NCBI RefSeq assembly: GCF_008727795.1
Contig: NZ_CP044222.1
Coordinates: 2,294,001 to 2,358,000, forward strand
Length of the DNA stretch: 64,000 nt
Reading direction: 5' to 3'
DNA from: Nitrincola iocasae
Lineage (GTDB): Bacteria; Pseudomonadota; Gammaproteobacteria; Pseudomonadales; Balneatricaceae
Shown: positions 42,026 through 51,720 of the stretch, piece after piece
How positions within the stretch are numbered: position 1 is the first letter of the stretch
How the letters are laid out: each line of letters begins with the position of its first letter
Notes under the pieces: generated by a model
The model's input: only the letters and a program-made list of their open reading frames with translations
Told to the model about the DNA's origin: nothing
Databases searched by the model: none
Program-made: the position numbers and the translations under genes

Positions 42026-43378
42026 ATGCCCTATGTCCATGACACGCTGTTCCGGCTGCAAAAAAGCAGTCCTGCCCAGACTGAATTCTATCAGGCCGCT
42101 GAAGAAGTGCTGGACTCAATTCGCCCTCTGCTAGATAAAGACACACACTATCGGGAACAGGGCATTATTGAACGCCTGGTGGAACCCGAGCGTCAAATCA
42201 TGTTCCGAGTTGTCTGGCATGACGACCAGGGACGTATCCAGGTAAATAAAGGTTACCGGGTTCAATTCAACTCCGCACTGGGACCCTATAAAGGTGGACT
42301 GCGCTTTCACCACAGTGTAAACGCTGGCATTATCAAATTTCTCGGCTTTGAGCAGATTTTCAAAAATGCGCTCACGGGCCTGTCAATCGGCGGGGGCAAA
42401 GGCGGCTCTGACTTCAACCCCAAAGGGCGTTCCGATATGGAAGTTATGCGTTTTTGCCAGGCCTTCATGACAGAACTGCATCGTCATATTGGTGCAACTA
42501 TTGATGTACCTGCCGGTGACATCGGTGTAGGCGCGCGTGAAATTGGCTATATGTATGGCCAGTACAAACGCCTGACCGGTTCTTACGAAGGTGTTTTGAC
42601 CGGTAAAGGTCTAAACTGGGGCGGCTCATTGGCACGCAAGGAAGCAACCGGCTATGGAGCCGTTTATTTTGCTGAAAATATGCTGCAAGACCGCAATGAC
42701 AGTCTGAAAAACAAAATCTGTCTGGTATCGGGTGCCGGTAACGTGGCGATTTACACCATTGAAAAGCTATACGATCTGGGCGCACTGCCGGTCACCTGCT
42801 CCGACTCACAGGGTACCATTTATCATGAACAGGGTATCGATTTAAACCTGCTAAAAGTGCTTAAGGAGGTTAGACGCAGCTCACTGGAAGCCTATCTGGA
42901 TACCCACCCGACAGCCAAATATATTCCTGTCAGTGATTACCCAACGGACGGCCATGCCGTATGGCGCTTCAAAGCGCACGCCGCCTTCCCTAGTGCTACA
43001 CAGAATGAATTAACCGTTACAGATGCAAAGGTACTGCTTGAGCAGGGCGTTTCTTGCATCTGCGAAGGTGCCAACATGCCATCAACGGCGGATGCTGTGG
43101 ATCTATTCCTGGGAGCGGGCATCTGTTACGGCCCGGGTAAAGCAGCCAATGCGGGCGGAGTTGCCACCAGTCAGTTGGAGATGGCACAAAATGCCAGCAT
43201 GACACAATGGACTTTTGAGGAGGTAGACAACCGACTCAAGGCGATTATGTGTGGTATTTTTCAGCGCAGCAGTGAAACGGCCAAGGAGTTCGACCAACCG
43301 TCAAATCTGGTTCTGGGTGCCAATATTGCTGGCTTTAGAAAGGTTGCCGATGCGATGATTGCTCAGGGTCTGGTTTAA
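42026..43378 (+). CDS. gdhA: NADP-specific glutamate dehydrogenase
   Basis: A 450-residue hexameric dehydrogenase that makes glutamate from 2-oxoglutarate and ammonia. It has the substrate-binding motif GGLRFHHSVN, the catalytic lysine region SIGGGKGGSDFNPKG (about 120-134) and VPAGDIGVGAREIGYM. The nucleotide fold is in VSGAGNVAIYTIEKL. Length matches E. coli GdhA (447). AAGGA 8 nt before the ATG at 42026 supports that start; an in-frame ATG 22 codons earlier is unlikely. It offers an ammonia-assimilation route for nitrate- or aspartate-derived ammonia. Confidence 0.94.
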   Translation: MPYVHDTLFRLQKSSPAQTEFYQAAEEVLDSIRPLLDKDTHYREQGIIERLVEPERQIMFRVVWHDDQGRIQVNKGYRVQFNSALGPYKGGLRFHHSVNAGIIKFLGFEQIFKNALTGLSIGGGKGGSDFNPKGRSDMEVMRFCQAFMTELHRHIGATIDVPAGDIGVGAREIGYMYGQYKRLTGSYEGVLTGKGLNWGGSLARKEATGYGAVYFAENMLQDRNDSLKNKICLVSGAGNVAIYTIEKLYDLGALPVTCSDSQGTIYHEQGIDLNLLKVLKEVRRSSLEAYLDTHPTAKYIPVSDYPTDGHAVWRFKAHAAFPSATQNELTVTDAKVLLEQGVSCICEGANMPSTADAVDLFLGAGICYGPGKAANAGGVATSQLEMAQNASMTQWTFEEVDNRLKAIMCGIFQRSSETAKEFDQPSNLVLGANIAGFRKVADAMIAQGLV

Positions 43379-43430
43379 TTCAGTATCGCTGATAAAATTA
43401 ATGCTTTATTTGTCACTAAGGAGCAGAACA

Positions 43431-44291
43431 ATGGATGAAAACCTACTGCGCAATACGGCGCAACTTGGTAATGATGTCACAGGCTGGATCACCAACAATC
43501 AAGAGTTGATTATCAGTTATGCTGTTAACCTGACAGCTGCTCTGTTGATTATTCTGATAGGTTCGATGGTGATAAAGTTCGCCACCAACTCATTAAATCG
43601 GGTACTCAAGAAGCGCAAGGTTGATCCTACTATCGCCAATTTTGTCACTAGTCTGATCAAGTATGGTCTGTTGGCTTTTGTGATTATTGCTGCGCTTGGA
43701 CGAGTGGGTGTACAAACAGCCTCCTTTGTTGCGATAGTCGGTGCGGCGGGCTTGGCTGTTGGTCTGGCTTTGCAAGGCTCACTGTCTAACTTTGCTGCAG
43801 GTGTTCTGCTGATAGGCTTTCGTCCTTTTAAAGCAGGCGACTATATTGAAGCGGCAGGAACAGGTGGCACGGTAGAGTCTGTGCAAATTTTTACCACCAT
43901 TATGAAAACGCCGGATAACCGCGTTATTGTGGTGCCCAACTCTAATATTCTGAGTGGCAATATTGTCAACTACTCACAAGAGCCGCAACGTCGTATCGAC
44001 TTGGTGATTGGTATTTCCTATACCGCCGATCTGCTAAAAACCAAACAGGTACTGCAGAAAATCGTTGACGCTGATGAACGTATTCTGAAAGATCCAGCCT
44101 GTAACATTTCAGTCAATGAGCTGGGAGCATCCTCCGTCGATTTAATTGTACGCCCCTGGGTCAACAGTGCTGACTACTGGGCTGTACGCTGGGATCTGCT
44201 AGAGAAAATCAAGAATGAACTGGATAATCACGGCATTGGCATTCCTTACCCACAGATGGATATACATCTGATCCGCGAAGAAAAAGCCTGA
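43431..44291 (+). CDS. mscS: Small-conductance mechanosensitive channel
   Basis: A 286-residue protein, the same length as E. coli MscS. Three membrane segments are visible (about 26-50, 65-85 and 93-125). The third carries the glycine/alanine-rich pore helix IVGAAGLAVGLALQGSLSNFAAGVLL. The beta domain (PFKAGDYIEAAGTGGTVESV) and the cytoplasmic cage follow. It opens under membrane tension to release solutes. AAGGAG precedes the ATG at 43431; the longer reading frame upstream is not needed. Confidence 0.93.
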   Translation: MDENLLRNTAQLGNDVTGWITNNQELIISYAVNLTAALLIILIGSMVIKFATNSLNRVLKKRKVDPTIANFVTSLIKYGLLAFVIIAALGRVGVQTASFVAIVGAAGLAVGLALQGSLSNFAAGVLLIGFRPFKAGDYIEAAGTGGTVESVQIFTTIMKTPDNRVIVVPNSNILSGNIVNYSQEPQRRIDLVIGISYTADLLKTKQVLQKIVDADERILKDPACNISVNELGASSVDLIVRPWVNSADYWAVRWDLLEKIKNELDNHGIGIPYPQMDIHLIREEKA

Positions 44292-44305
44292 CTTGACCGC
44301 TAAGC

Positions 44306-44339
44306 GTGGGCACTTACAAGTTATCCTGTAGGTGCCCAC
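44306..44339. terminator. Hairpin between convergent mscS and acyl-CoA ligase genes
   Basis: A 13-bp stem (GTGGGCACTTACA and its complement, one G-U) with an 8-base loop. No T-run follows on either strand, so it may be a transcript-end or processing hairpin rather than a full intrinsic terminator. Confidence 0.5.
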
Positions 44340-44347
44340 AACAACGT

Positions 44348-45988
44348 TTACCCCAGACTGGCCTGATCCCTGAGCACGAATTTCTGAATCTTGCCTGTAG
44401 ATGTTTTCGGTAGATCACAGAAGATAATTTTCTTGGGTATTTTAAAGCGTGCCATATTATCGCGACAGAACTGAATAATATCAGCTTCGGTCACATCTCC
44501 TATAGCCGCCGTCTTGAGCGTTACAAAAGCGCAGGGCACTTCACCCCACTTATCGTCACTCATGGCAACCACCGCCGCCTCCATCACTGCTGGATGACGA
44601 TATAGCACATCTTCGACTTCAATCGAGGAAATATTCTCTCCACCAGAGATAATGATGTCCTTGGAACGGTCCTTGATCTCAATATAACCATCTGCATGCC
44701 AGACAGCCAGATCACCTGAATGGAACCACCCACCTCGGAAGGACGCATCAGTCGTTGTGGGGTTTTTCAGGTAGCCTTTCATCACCAGGTTACCGCGCAT
44801 GAAAATTTCACCCAGTGTTTTACCATCCTGAGCAACTGGCACCATAGTTTCCGGATTGGCGACCATCAGCCCTTCCAGCATCGGTGCCCGCACACCCTGG
44901 CGTGACTTCAACCGGGCTTTTTCATTGGCATTTTTCTCATCCCACTCATCATGCCAGGCACACACCACACTAGGGCCATAGGTTTCTGTTAGGCCATACA
45001 CATGGGTGACCTTAAAGCCCATCTGTTCCATCCCTTCGATCACACTGGCTGGCGGCGCTGCTCCGGCGGTCATGACTTTCACTTCATGATTAATACCCGC
45101 TTTCATCTCATCAGCAGCATTGTTGAGCATGTTGAGTACGATGGGAGCACCGCAGAAATGATTCACCTTCTCAGTTTTGATCAATTCATAAATGCAATCA
45201 GCACGGACGTGACGCAGACACACACTCACACCGACTGTGGCTGCAATCGCCCAGGGGAAACACCAGCCATTACAATGGAACATAGGTAACGTCCAGAGAT
45301 ATACCGGATGGTGTCCCATATCCCAGGACAGCGCATTACTCATAGCATTCAGGTAAGCGCCACGGTGATGATACACCACCCCTTTTGGATCACCGGTGGT
45401 ACCGGATGTATAGTTAAGGGTAATGGCATCCCACTCGTTTTCTGGCAGCTCCCAGGGGTAGTCGTCATCCCCCTCGGCGATAAAGGCTTCATAATCCATC
45501 TCGCCAATAAGCTCTCCGCCTTCATAGGACGGGTCATCAATGTCAATAACCAGTGGTTTGTGCGCCATCATCCGTACAGCGCGCTGAATCACTTCAGAAA
45601 ACTCCCGATCAGTAATGACCACTTTGGCCTCACCATGCTGGAGAATAAAGGCAATAGCTTCAGCATCCAGGCGAATATTGAGCGCATTCAACACAGCACC
45701 CGTTGCAGGTACACCAAAATGAGCTTCAAACACTTCGGGTAAGTTGGGTGACATGACTGCAACTGTATCACCCTTGCCGATGCCCCGCTTTACCAGCGCG
45801 CTGGCCAGCTTACGGCAACGAAGAAAGGTTTCCCGCCAGTTACGACGAACGCCTGAATGAACAACTGCTGTGCGTTCAGGAAACACATCAGCAGCACGCG
45901 ATATGAAACTTAAAGGGCTGAGGGGGGTAAAGTTAGCCGGGTTCTGATCTAAACCCAAGGTATAGGGATTATGATTTGACTTAGTCAT
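44348..45988 (-). CDS. Acyl-CoA synthetase, possibly methylmercaptopropionate/medium-chain type
   Basis: A 546-residue adenylate-forming ligase. The AMP-binding motif YTSGTTGDPKGVVYHH is near residue 190. Also present are YGLTETYGP, the hinge GWFHSGDLAVWHADGYIEIKDR and the catalytic lysine region PKTSTGKIQKFVLR at the C-terminus. Sequence style resembles the DmdB/medium-chain acyl-CoA ligase group; the real substrate is not visible. GGAG 6 nt upstream fixes the ATG at 45988. It is divergent from a sensor kinase/response regulator pair that may control it. Confidence 0.82.
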   Translation of the reverse strand: MTKSNHNPYTLGLDQNPANFTPLSPLSFISRAADVFPERTAVVHSGVRRNWRETFLRCRKLASALVKRGIGKGDTVAVMSPNLPEVFEAHFGVPATGAVLNALNIRLDAEAIAFILQHGEAKVVITDREFSEVIQRAVRMMAHKPLVIDIDDPSYEGGELIGEMDYEAFIAEGDDDYPWELPENEWDAITLNYTSGTTGDPKGVVYHHRGAYLNAMSNALSWDMGHHPVYLWTLPMFHCNGWCFPWAIAATVGVSVCLRHVRADCIYELIKTEKVNHFCGAPIVLNMLNNAADEMKAGINHEVKVMTAGAAPPASVIEGMEQMGFKVTHVYGLTETYGPSVVCAWHDEWDEKNANEKARLKSRQGVRAPMLEGLMVANPETMVPVAQDGKTLGEIFMRGNLVMKGYLKNPTTTDASFRGGWFHSGDLAVWHADGYIEIKDRSKDIIISGGENISSIEVEDVLYRHPAVMEAAVVAMSDDKWGEVPCAFVTLKTAAIGDVTEADIIQFCRDNMARFKIPKKIIFCDLPKTSTGKIQKFVLRDQASLG

Positions 45989-46031
45989 GTTATTCTCCAG
46001 TAATGTCCCTGTCGTTTTATGCAATAATACG

Positions 46032-46103
46032 TATTTTCCCTTATTTCACAAGCCGACTTAAGCCAAAGAGAGATAATTCGTGCGTCAAACAATAAGGAAA
46101 ATA
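46032..46103. repeat. Inverted repeat in the divergent ligase/kinase promoter region
   Basis: TATTTTCCCTTATT (46032-46045) and AATAAGGAAAATA (46091-46103) are inverted copies differing by one base, 45 bp apart. The second copy also includes the kinase ribosome-binding AAGGA, so part of the match may be coincidental. Confidence 0.3.
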
Positions 46104-46108
46104 ATCGC

Positions 46109-47623
46109 ATGATAGATTTACACGCAGCATTGCGACGCTGTCAGAAAGAAGCGGATCGCTACCGGCTGTTGGCAGAGCAGTCTACTGACCTCATCTCACG
46201 CCATAGCGCCACGCCGGAATGGACCTTCATTGATGTCAATCCGGCCATTGAACCTCTGCTGGGATATAAGGCCGAAGAGATCATCGGCACATCCGGCTAT
46301 GCCCTGTTTCACCCGCAAGATGCTGATAACCTGAAAAACCGTAGTGGTAATGTTATATATCGTGATGGCCTTTATACCAACACTTACCGTTATCGCCATA
46401 AACTGGGTCATTACATCTGGTTTGAAACCACCAGCCGAACCATTCGGGATGAACAGGGTAAACCAATTGAAGTGATCTGTGTCTCCAGAGATGTAACCGA
46501 GCGGGAACTCGCCCAACAAGCGACCCGACGTCTGGCCAAGGTTGTGGAAGCCTCCTCAGATATGATTCTGTTCTGCCAGCACAACTCGCAAACCTTTACC
46601 TACTTAAACGAAGCAGCCCAACGCACGTTGAATACCAGCGGCGTAGCTGCTCGCCAGCAGCTCAACCAGCTGTTTACCGACAGACTTTACCAAGACGCCG
46701 TACGTCCCGCTTTACAGATCGCTGCGATTGAGGGTAACTGGCATGGAGCCATCCCGATGGCTCTGTCGGAGGACTGTCAGCGTGTTGCAGAGCTGCGTGA
46801 GGTTATTGCCCATAGAGATCGCAATGACCGCACCCAAGTCGATTATTACACCCTGATAGGGCGTGACGTCACCGCCCGAAAGCAGGCTGAGCAGCAATAT
46901 AAGCGGCATCAAAATGAGATGGCGCACATGTCACGACTACTCTCCGTTGGTGAAATGGCCACCGAGCTGGCCCATGAAATCAACCAACCCCTGGCGACAA
47001 TACTGAATTATAGCAACGGTACCCTGCGGCAAATCGAGGAGCAGCAACTCCAGTCCGTGGCACAAACTCAACGAGCGCTGGAACTCATCTCTCGCCAGGC
47101 TCATCGCGCCGCTGAAATCATTCGTAGAATCCGCCGCTTTGTCCAACGTACTGAAGTGCAGTCCTGCCCGTTTAGAATTAATGAGTGCTGCACCGAAGTT
47201 ACTGAATTTCTGCATCAGGATGCCAGAGACCAACAGGTACGCTTTCAGTTCGAGTTAGATAAGAGTAACCCTGTTGTACAAGGTGATCGGGTACAGGTCG
47301 AACAGGTTCTACTTAATTTATTACGCAATGCCATTGAAGCCTATTCAACCCTCAATACTGAAGCGGCTGTCATCACCCTGATCACGCGCGCTATGCCTCA
47401 GGCCATTCAAGTCAGTGTGTGTGATCAAGCCTGCGGCATTAAACCAGAAATCATGGCACAGTTGTTTGAACCCTTCATGACCAGTAAAGTAAACGGTCTC
47501 GGTATGGGACTGTCGATTTCTCGCTCACTGATAGAAAGCCATGGGGGTCAACTTTGGGCTGAAAGTGACGGACAGAGCGGCAGTTGCTTCCATTTCAAAT
47601 TACCTCTGAGAACAGCACAATGA
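46109..47623 (+). CDS. PAS-domain sensor histidine kinase (FixL-like)
   Basis: A 504-residue cytoplasmic kinase without membrane segments. A PAS domain spans about 15-130 with a PAC tail (IEVICVSRDVTERE), a second PAS-like region spans 135-260, then comes the H-box with His289 (ELAHEINQPLATILNYS) typical of the FixL/DctB group, and an HATPase domain (VLLNLLRNAIEAY, GLGMGLSISRSLIESHGG). No heme-binding signature is obvious, so the signal is unknown. It overlaps the response regulator gene by 4 bp and diverges from the acyl-CoA ligase gene. Confidence 0.9.
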   Translation: MIDLHAALRRCQKEADRYRLLAEQSTDLISRHSATPEWTFIDVNPAIEPLLGYKAEEIIGTSGYALFHPQDADNLKNRSGNVIYRDGLYTNTYRYRHKLGHYIWFETTSRTIRDEQGKPIEVICVSRDVTERELAQQATRRLAKVVEASSDMILFCQHNSQTFTYLNEAAQRTLNTSGVAARQQLNQLFTDRLYQDAVRPALQIAAIEGNWHGAIPMALSEDCQRVAELREVIAHRDRNDRTQVDYYTLIGRDVTARKQAEQQYKRHQNEMAHMSRLLSVGEMATELAHEINQPLATILNYSNGTLRQIEEQQLQSVAQTQRALELISRQAHRAAEIIRRIRRFVQRTEVQSCPFRINECCTEVTEFLHQDARDQQVRFQFELDKSNPVVQGDRVQVEQVLLNLLRNAIEAYSTLNTEAAVITLITRAMPQAIQVSVCDQACGIKPEIMAQLFEPFMTSKVNGLGMGLSISRSLIESHGGQLWAESDGQSGSCFHFKLPLRTAQ

Positions 47624-48258
47624 GAACCGATAATAACAAAGTATTTCTTGTTGATGACGATACTGATTTTCGTGATTCCATGCAGTGGTTACTCAGCTCC
47701 GCTGGGTATGATGTCGTCAGTACAGCATCCGCTATAGAGTTTCTGGACCTCTACGAGAATGAACAAGGCTGCCTGTTGCTGGATGTGCGCATGCCAGGTA
47801 TTAATGGCCTGGCACTGCAACAAATTCTGCAAGAACGGGATATTCAGCTACCGGTTATTCTGATCAGTGGTCACGGCGACATTCCTATGGCAGTCAATGC
47901 CATCAAAGCCGGGGCGCTAGACTTTATCGAGAAACCTTTTGATGACCGTCACTTGCTGAGTCTGGTCAGCAAAGCACTGCTTGAAGCTGAAAATCGTTTT
48001 AAAGCACATGATGAAATTACTGAGCTGAAAAAACGCTTTACCAGCCTGAGTCAACGAGAACGGGAAGTAATGGCGCTGGTAATTCTGGGACAATCCAATC
48101 GTGACATAGCGGATAGGCTGGGTATCAGCCCAAAAACAGTCGAAGTTCATCGTGCCCGAGTGATGGCAAAAATGCAGGCAACCAGTCTGCCAATGCTGGT
48201 TAATATGGGCAATCAGCTCCCCCGAGAACTACTATCCAAACTCCAAGAATCTGTTTAG
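47620..48258 (+). CDS. FixJ-family response regulator
   Basis: A 212-residue protein: REC domain (1-125) with phospho-acceptor Asp55 (LLLDVRMPGINGL), switch residues in LISGHGDIPMAV and lysine in FIEKPFDDRHLL. A LuxR-type HTH follows (LSQREREVMALVILGQSNRDIADRLGIS then VEVHRARVMAKM). It starts at the ATG overlapping the kinase stop (ATGA). It is the natural partner of the upstream kinase and a likely regulator of the divergent acyl-CoA ligase. Confidence 0.92.
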   Translation: MRTDNNKVFLVDDDTDFRDSMQWLLSSAGYDVVSTASAIEFLDLYENEQGCLLLDVRMPGINGLALQQILQERDIQLPVILISGHGDIPMAVNAIKAGALDFIEKPFDDRHLLSLVSKALLEAENRFKAHDEITELKKRFTSLSQREREVMALVILGQSNRDIADRLGISPKTVEVHRARVMAKMQATSLPMLVNMGNQLPRELLSKLQESV

Positions 48259-48303
48259 TTTTACGGTCTGATCACTAGCGCACTTAGTCATCAGACGGTA
48301 AAA
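48259..48303. repeat. Long dyad after the FixJ-like gene
   Basis: Fourteen-base arms (TTTTACGGTCTGAT and ATCAGACGGTAAAA, one mismatch) flank 17 bp directly after the stop codon. T on the 5' arm and A on the 3' arm are opposite to a normal terminator. It may still end transcription or bind a protein ahead of the next gene. Confidence 0.4.
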
Positions 48304-48350
48304 TAGCGCTGATAAAATAGAATAACTATAAAAAACAAATCAGGAAATGG

Positions 48351-48830
48351 ATGATGGATAAAATTCTGGTTAGTGCCTGTTTAATGGGCGCCAAAGTGCG
48401 TTATGACGGTCGGGATAACTTGCTGGACCACCCAGTTCTCAAGCGCTGGAAACAGCAGGGTAAATTAGTGATGGTGTGCCCTGAATCACTCGGTGGACTC
48501 CCTACTCCGCGCCCCCCCGCCGAAACTCAATGCCGCTTCCCTATTTTGATTACCACCCGGGACGGTCAGGATGTCACCCCGGAATTTCTTGCTGGCGCTG
48601 AAACGACTCTAAAAATAGCCCAACAACAGAACGTCTGCTGTGCTTTGATGAAATCACGCAGCCCGTCTTGTGGCAACAACCAAATATATGATGGCAGTTT
48701 TTCAGGTAACCTGACCTATGCTCCTGGCGTTGCAGCCGATGAGTTAATTCGCAACGGCATCCCCGTATTTAATGAGCATCAACTTGAAGATCTGATCCGC
48801 TTTGTTGAAGAGCAGACCGAAGCGGCCTAA
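48351..48830 (+). CDS. DUF523 / TudS-like iron-sulfur desulfidase
   Basis: A 159-residue DUF523 protein. Members such as TudS bind a [4Fe-4S] cluster through three cysteines and remove sulfur from thiouracil. The corresponding cysteines are Cys10 (LVSACLMG), Cys43 (VCPESLGGLPTPR) and Cys107 (SRSPSCGNN), and the conserved acidic/arginine motif RYDGRDN is present. The substrate here is unproven. Two successive ATGs could serve as start; AGGA is upstream of both. It lies 39 bp before proS. Confidence 0.8.
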   Translation: MMDKILVSACLMGAKVRYDGRDNLLDHPVLKRWKQQGKLVMVCPESLGGLPTPRPPAETQCRFPILITTRDGQDVTPEFLAGAETTLKIAQQQNVCCALMKSRSPSCGNNQIYDGSFSGNLTYAPGVAADELIRNGIPVFNEHQLEDLIRFVEEQTEAA

Positions 48831-48869
48831 AATAGGGCCTATTTTCGCCAACTACGGAACTGCTCTCCT

Positions 48870-50585
48870 ATGCGCGCCAGTCAATACTTAATCTCTACCC
48901 TGAAAGAAACCCCTTCTGATGCAGAAGTCATCAGCCACCAACTGATGTTGCGGGCCGGTATGATCCGCAAACTGGCATCTGGTTTGTACACCTGGCTACC
49001 CTTGGGGTTACGCACATTGCGCAAAGTTGAGCGCATCGTTAGAGAAGAGATGGATAGCGCAGGTGCGCTGGAAGTGCTGATGCCCGCCGTACAACCCGCC
49101 GAGCTCTGGCAGGAATCTGGACGCTGGGAAAAATATGGCCCTGAGTTGCTGCGCATTCAGGACCGTCATGGTCGTGATTTCTGTGTCGGCCCGACTCATG
49201 AAGAAGTCATCACCGATTTTATTCGTCGTGAAATACGCAGCTACAAACAGCTGCCTGCCAACTTCTATCAAATTCAGACCAAGTTTCGTGATGAAATCCG
49301 CCCTCGCTTCGGCGTAATGCGTTCACGTGAGTTCATCATGAAAGATGCTTACTCTTTCCATAGCAATCGTGAATCACTGCAGCAAACTTATGAAACAATG
49401 TACAACGCCTACAGCCGTATTTTTGATCGACTGGGGCTGAACTACCGACCGGTTCTGGCGGATAACGGCTCGATTGGTGGTAACTCATCGCATGAATTCC
49501 ATGTCTTAGCTGATTCCGGCGAAGACGATATCGCCTTTTCAGATACCGGCAGTTATGCGGCCAATATCGAAAAAGCTGAAGCCCTCGCCCCTAGCTCCCC
49601 TCGTCCAGCTCCGACTGAGGCCATGCGACTGGTGGATACCCCCAACACCAAAACCATTGCAGCACTGGTAGAAGGCTTTAATCTTCCTATCGAAAAGACC
49701 ATCAAAACGTTGATTGTTGCCGCCAGTGACGAATGTGACGCTGACTTTATCGCGCTACTGATTCGTGGTGACCATGAGTTGAACGAAATCAAAGCCGAAA
49801 AACTGCCGGAGGTCGCCAGTCCGCTGCGCATGGCAACCGAAGAGGAAATTCGTGCGGTAATCGGTGCAGGGCCAGGCTCATTAGGCCCGATTAATCTAGC
49901 CATTCCCTGCATCATTGACCGTACAGTTGCCGTGATGGCTGACTTTGGAGCCGGTGCCAATATCGAAGACAAACACTACTTCGGCATTAACTGGGAACGC
50001 GACCTGCCAACACCTCAGGTTGCTGATATCCGCAATGTCGTTGCCGGTGATCCTAGTCCTTGCGGCCAGGGCACACTGGAGATCAAACGCGGTATCGAAG
50101 TGGGCCATGTATTTCAGTTGGGTAACAGCTACTCTACCGCCATGAACGCCACTGTGCTTGATGAAAATGGCAAGGCCGTAGTGATGGAAATGGGTTGCTA
50201 TGGTATTGGGGTTACCCGGGTTGTGGCTGCTGCCATTGAGCAGAATCACGACAGTAACGGCATTATCTGGCCAGAAGCATTGGCGCCATTCACTGTTGCA
50301 CTGGTGCCGTTGAACTATGACAAATCTGAGTTGGTACGCGAAAAAGCTGATGCACTTTACGCCGCTCTGACCTCTATCGGCATCGATGTATTTCTGGATG
50401 ACCGTAAGGAACGTCCAGGGGTCAAGTTCGCGGATATGGAGCTAATCGGTATTCCCCACCGACTGGTTATTTCAGAGCGTGGATTGAATGCAGGCACACT
50501 GGAATACAAGCACCGCCGTGATGCCGAATCACGCGACATTTCGGCGGATGATGCCCTGCAGTTTCTGCAGCAGCAACTGAGCTGA
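48870..50585 (+). CDS. proS: Prolyl-tRNA synthetase
   Basis: A 571-residue class II aminoacyl-tRNA synthetase of the bacterial type. Motif 2 lies in the FRDEIRPRFGVMRSREFIMKD region, motif 3 in GCYGIGVTRVVAAAIEQ. Between them is the YbaK-like editing domain (about 225-395, with TIKTLIVAASD). The C-terminal anticodon-binding domain is complete. It charges tRNA-Pro in the cytoplasm. An intrinsic terminator follows. Confidence 0.96.
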   Translation: MRASQYLISTLKETPSDAEVISHQLMLRAGMIRKLASGLYTWLPLGLRTLRKVERIVREEMDSAGALEVLMPAVQPAELWQESGRWEKYGPELLRIQDRHGRDFCVGPTHEEVITDFIRREIRSYKQLPANFYQIQTKFRDEIRPRFGVMRSREFIMKDAYSFHSNRESLQQTYETMYNAYSRIFDRLGLNYRPVLADNGSIGGNSSHEFHVLADSGEDDIAFSDTGSYAANIEKAEALAPSSPRPAPTEAMRLVDTPNTKTIAALVEGFNLPIEKTIKTLIVAASDECDADFIALLIRGDHELNEIKAEKLPEVASPLRMATEEEIRAVIGAGPGSLGPINLAIPCIIDRTVAVMADFGAGANIEDKHYFGINWERDLPTPQVADIRNVVAGDPSPCGQGTLEIKRGIEVGHVFQLGNSYSTAMNATVLDENGKAVVMEMGCYGIGVTRVVAAAIEQNHDSNGIIWPEALAPFTVALVPLNYDKSELVREKADALYAALTSIGIDVFLDDRKERPGVKFADMELIGIPHRLVISERGLNAGTLEYKHRRDAESRDISADDALQFLQQQLS

Positions 50586-50666
50586 ACTCTGGTTAAAACT
50601 AAGAGCTAGTAACCTGCGCCGTGCTTTCGCATCCTTGCGACCGCGGCGTAAGTACATCCTGTAGAT

Positions 50667-50696
50667 AAAAACGGCAGTCTAAAAGCTGCCGTTTTT
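50667..50696. terminator. Bidirectional intrinsic terminator between proS and fpr
   Basis: An 11-bp stem AAAAACGGCAG/CTGCCGTTTTT with an 8-base loop, with the A-run and T-run positioned for both strands. It serves the converging proS and fpr genes. Confidence 0.92.
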
Positions 50697-50712
50697 ATTG
50701 CCGTCCCATCGA

Positions 50713-51483
50713 TTAATCTACAAACGCCCGCTCAATGACGTACTGTCCATGCACACCTTTGCGGGTTTCACTAAAGCCCCAGTTATCCAGCACCTGGGTA
50801 AGGTCTTTAAGCATCTCCGGACTGCCACAAATCATAAAGCGATCATCATCCAGATTCGGCTGGGGTAATCCCAAGTCCCTGAACAGAGTGCCATCCAGCA
50901 TCAGATTGGTAATACGCCCCTGATTCACATAGGGCTCGCGCGTGACCGTTGGGTAATACAACAGACGTTCGCTGATCATATCGCCAAAAAATTCATTGGC
51001 AGGTAGTTGTTCCTGAATTTCGGACTGATACGCCAATTCCGAAACATAGCGCACACCATGCACCAGAATTACTTTATCGTATTGCTCATAAACTTCGGGG
51101 TCTTTGATGATACTCATAAAAGGTGCCAGACCCGTGCCAGTCGACAGCAGGTACAAATGTTTACCCGGCAACAAAAAGTCGGTCAGCAAGGTGCCTGTGG
51201 GCTTGCGGCTGATATAAATCTGATCACCAGGCTGTATCTGCTGTAATCGTGAAGTCAGCGGACCATCCGGCACTTTGATACTGAAGAACTCCAGGTTTTC
51301 TTCATAATTAGCACTGGCAATACTGTAAGCACGCAACAAAGGCTTACCTTCAATTTCCAGTCCGATCATGGTGAAATGGCCATTTTTAAAGCGAAAGCCT
51401 TGATCGCGAGTGGTTTTAAAACTAAATAGCTTTTCATTCCAGTGCTGTACTTCCAGCACCGTTTCTTTCTGAAGATTCGACAT
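50713..51483 (-). CDS. fpr: Ferredoxin-NADP reductase
   Basis: A 256-residue FAD flavoprotein of the bacterial Fpr type. FAD-binding RAYSIASA is near residue 52, the NADP-binding core LLSTGTGLAPFMSII near 111, and the C-terminal FMICGSPEMLKDL and QYVIERAFVD are typical. It moves electrons between NADPH and ferredoxin or flavodoxin in redox stress and biosynthesis. AGGAAG precedes the ATG. The 237 bp upstream are very AT-rich, with no operator I can name. Confidence 0.93.
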   Translation of the reverse strand: MSNLQKETVLEVQHWNEKLFSFKTTRDQGFRFKNGHFTMIGLEIEGKPLLRAYSIASANYEENLEFFSIKVPDGPLTSRLQQIQPGDQIYISRKPTGTLLTDFLLPGKHLYLLSTGTGLAPFMSIIKDPEVYEQYDKVILVHGVRYVSELAYQSEIQEQLPANEFFGDMISERLLYYPTVTREPYVNQGRITNLMLDGTLFRDLGLPQPNLDDDRFMICGSPEMLKDLTQVLDNWGFSETRKGVHGQYVIERAFVD

Positions 51484-51720
51484 ACTCTGCTTCCTGTCAG
51501 ATACAAATTAACTATGGTGGCAGTGTAACGCGGCTCAACATATAATATAAAAGAATTATTAATACTTTTTTTATAATTAAAAGAAATATAAATGTAGTTT
51601 TATTAAAATCAGCACACCATTTAGCCGAATAATAATGCTGAATCATTTATATTAAGCATAGTCTAATATACAGTGAATAAACGTATAGACTCCGAACAAC
51701 CCTGGCTAAAGGAAAGAATG

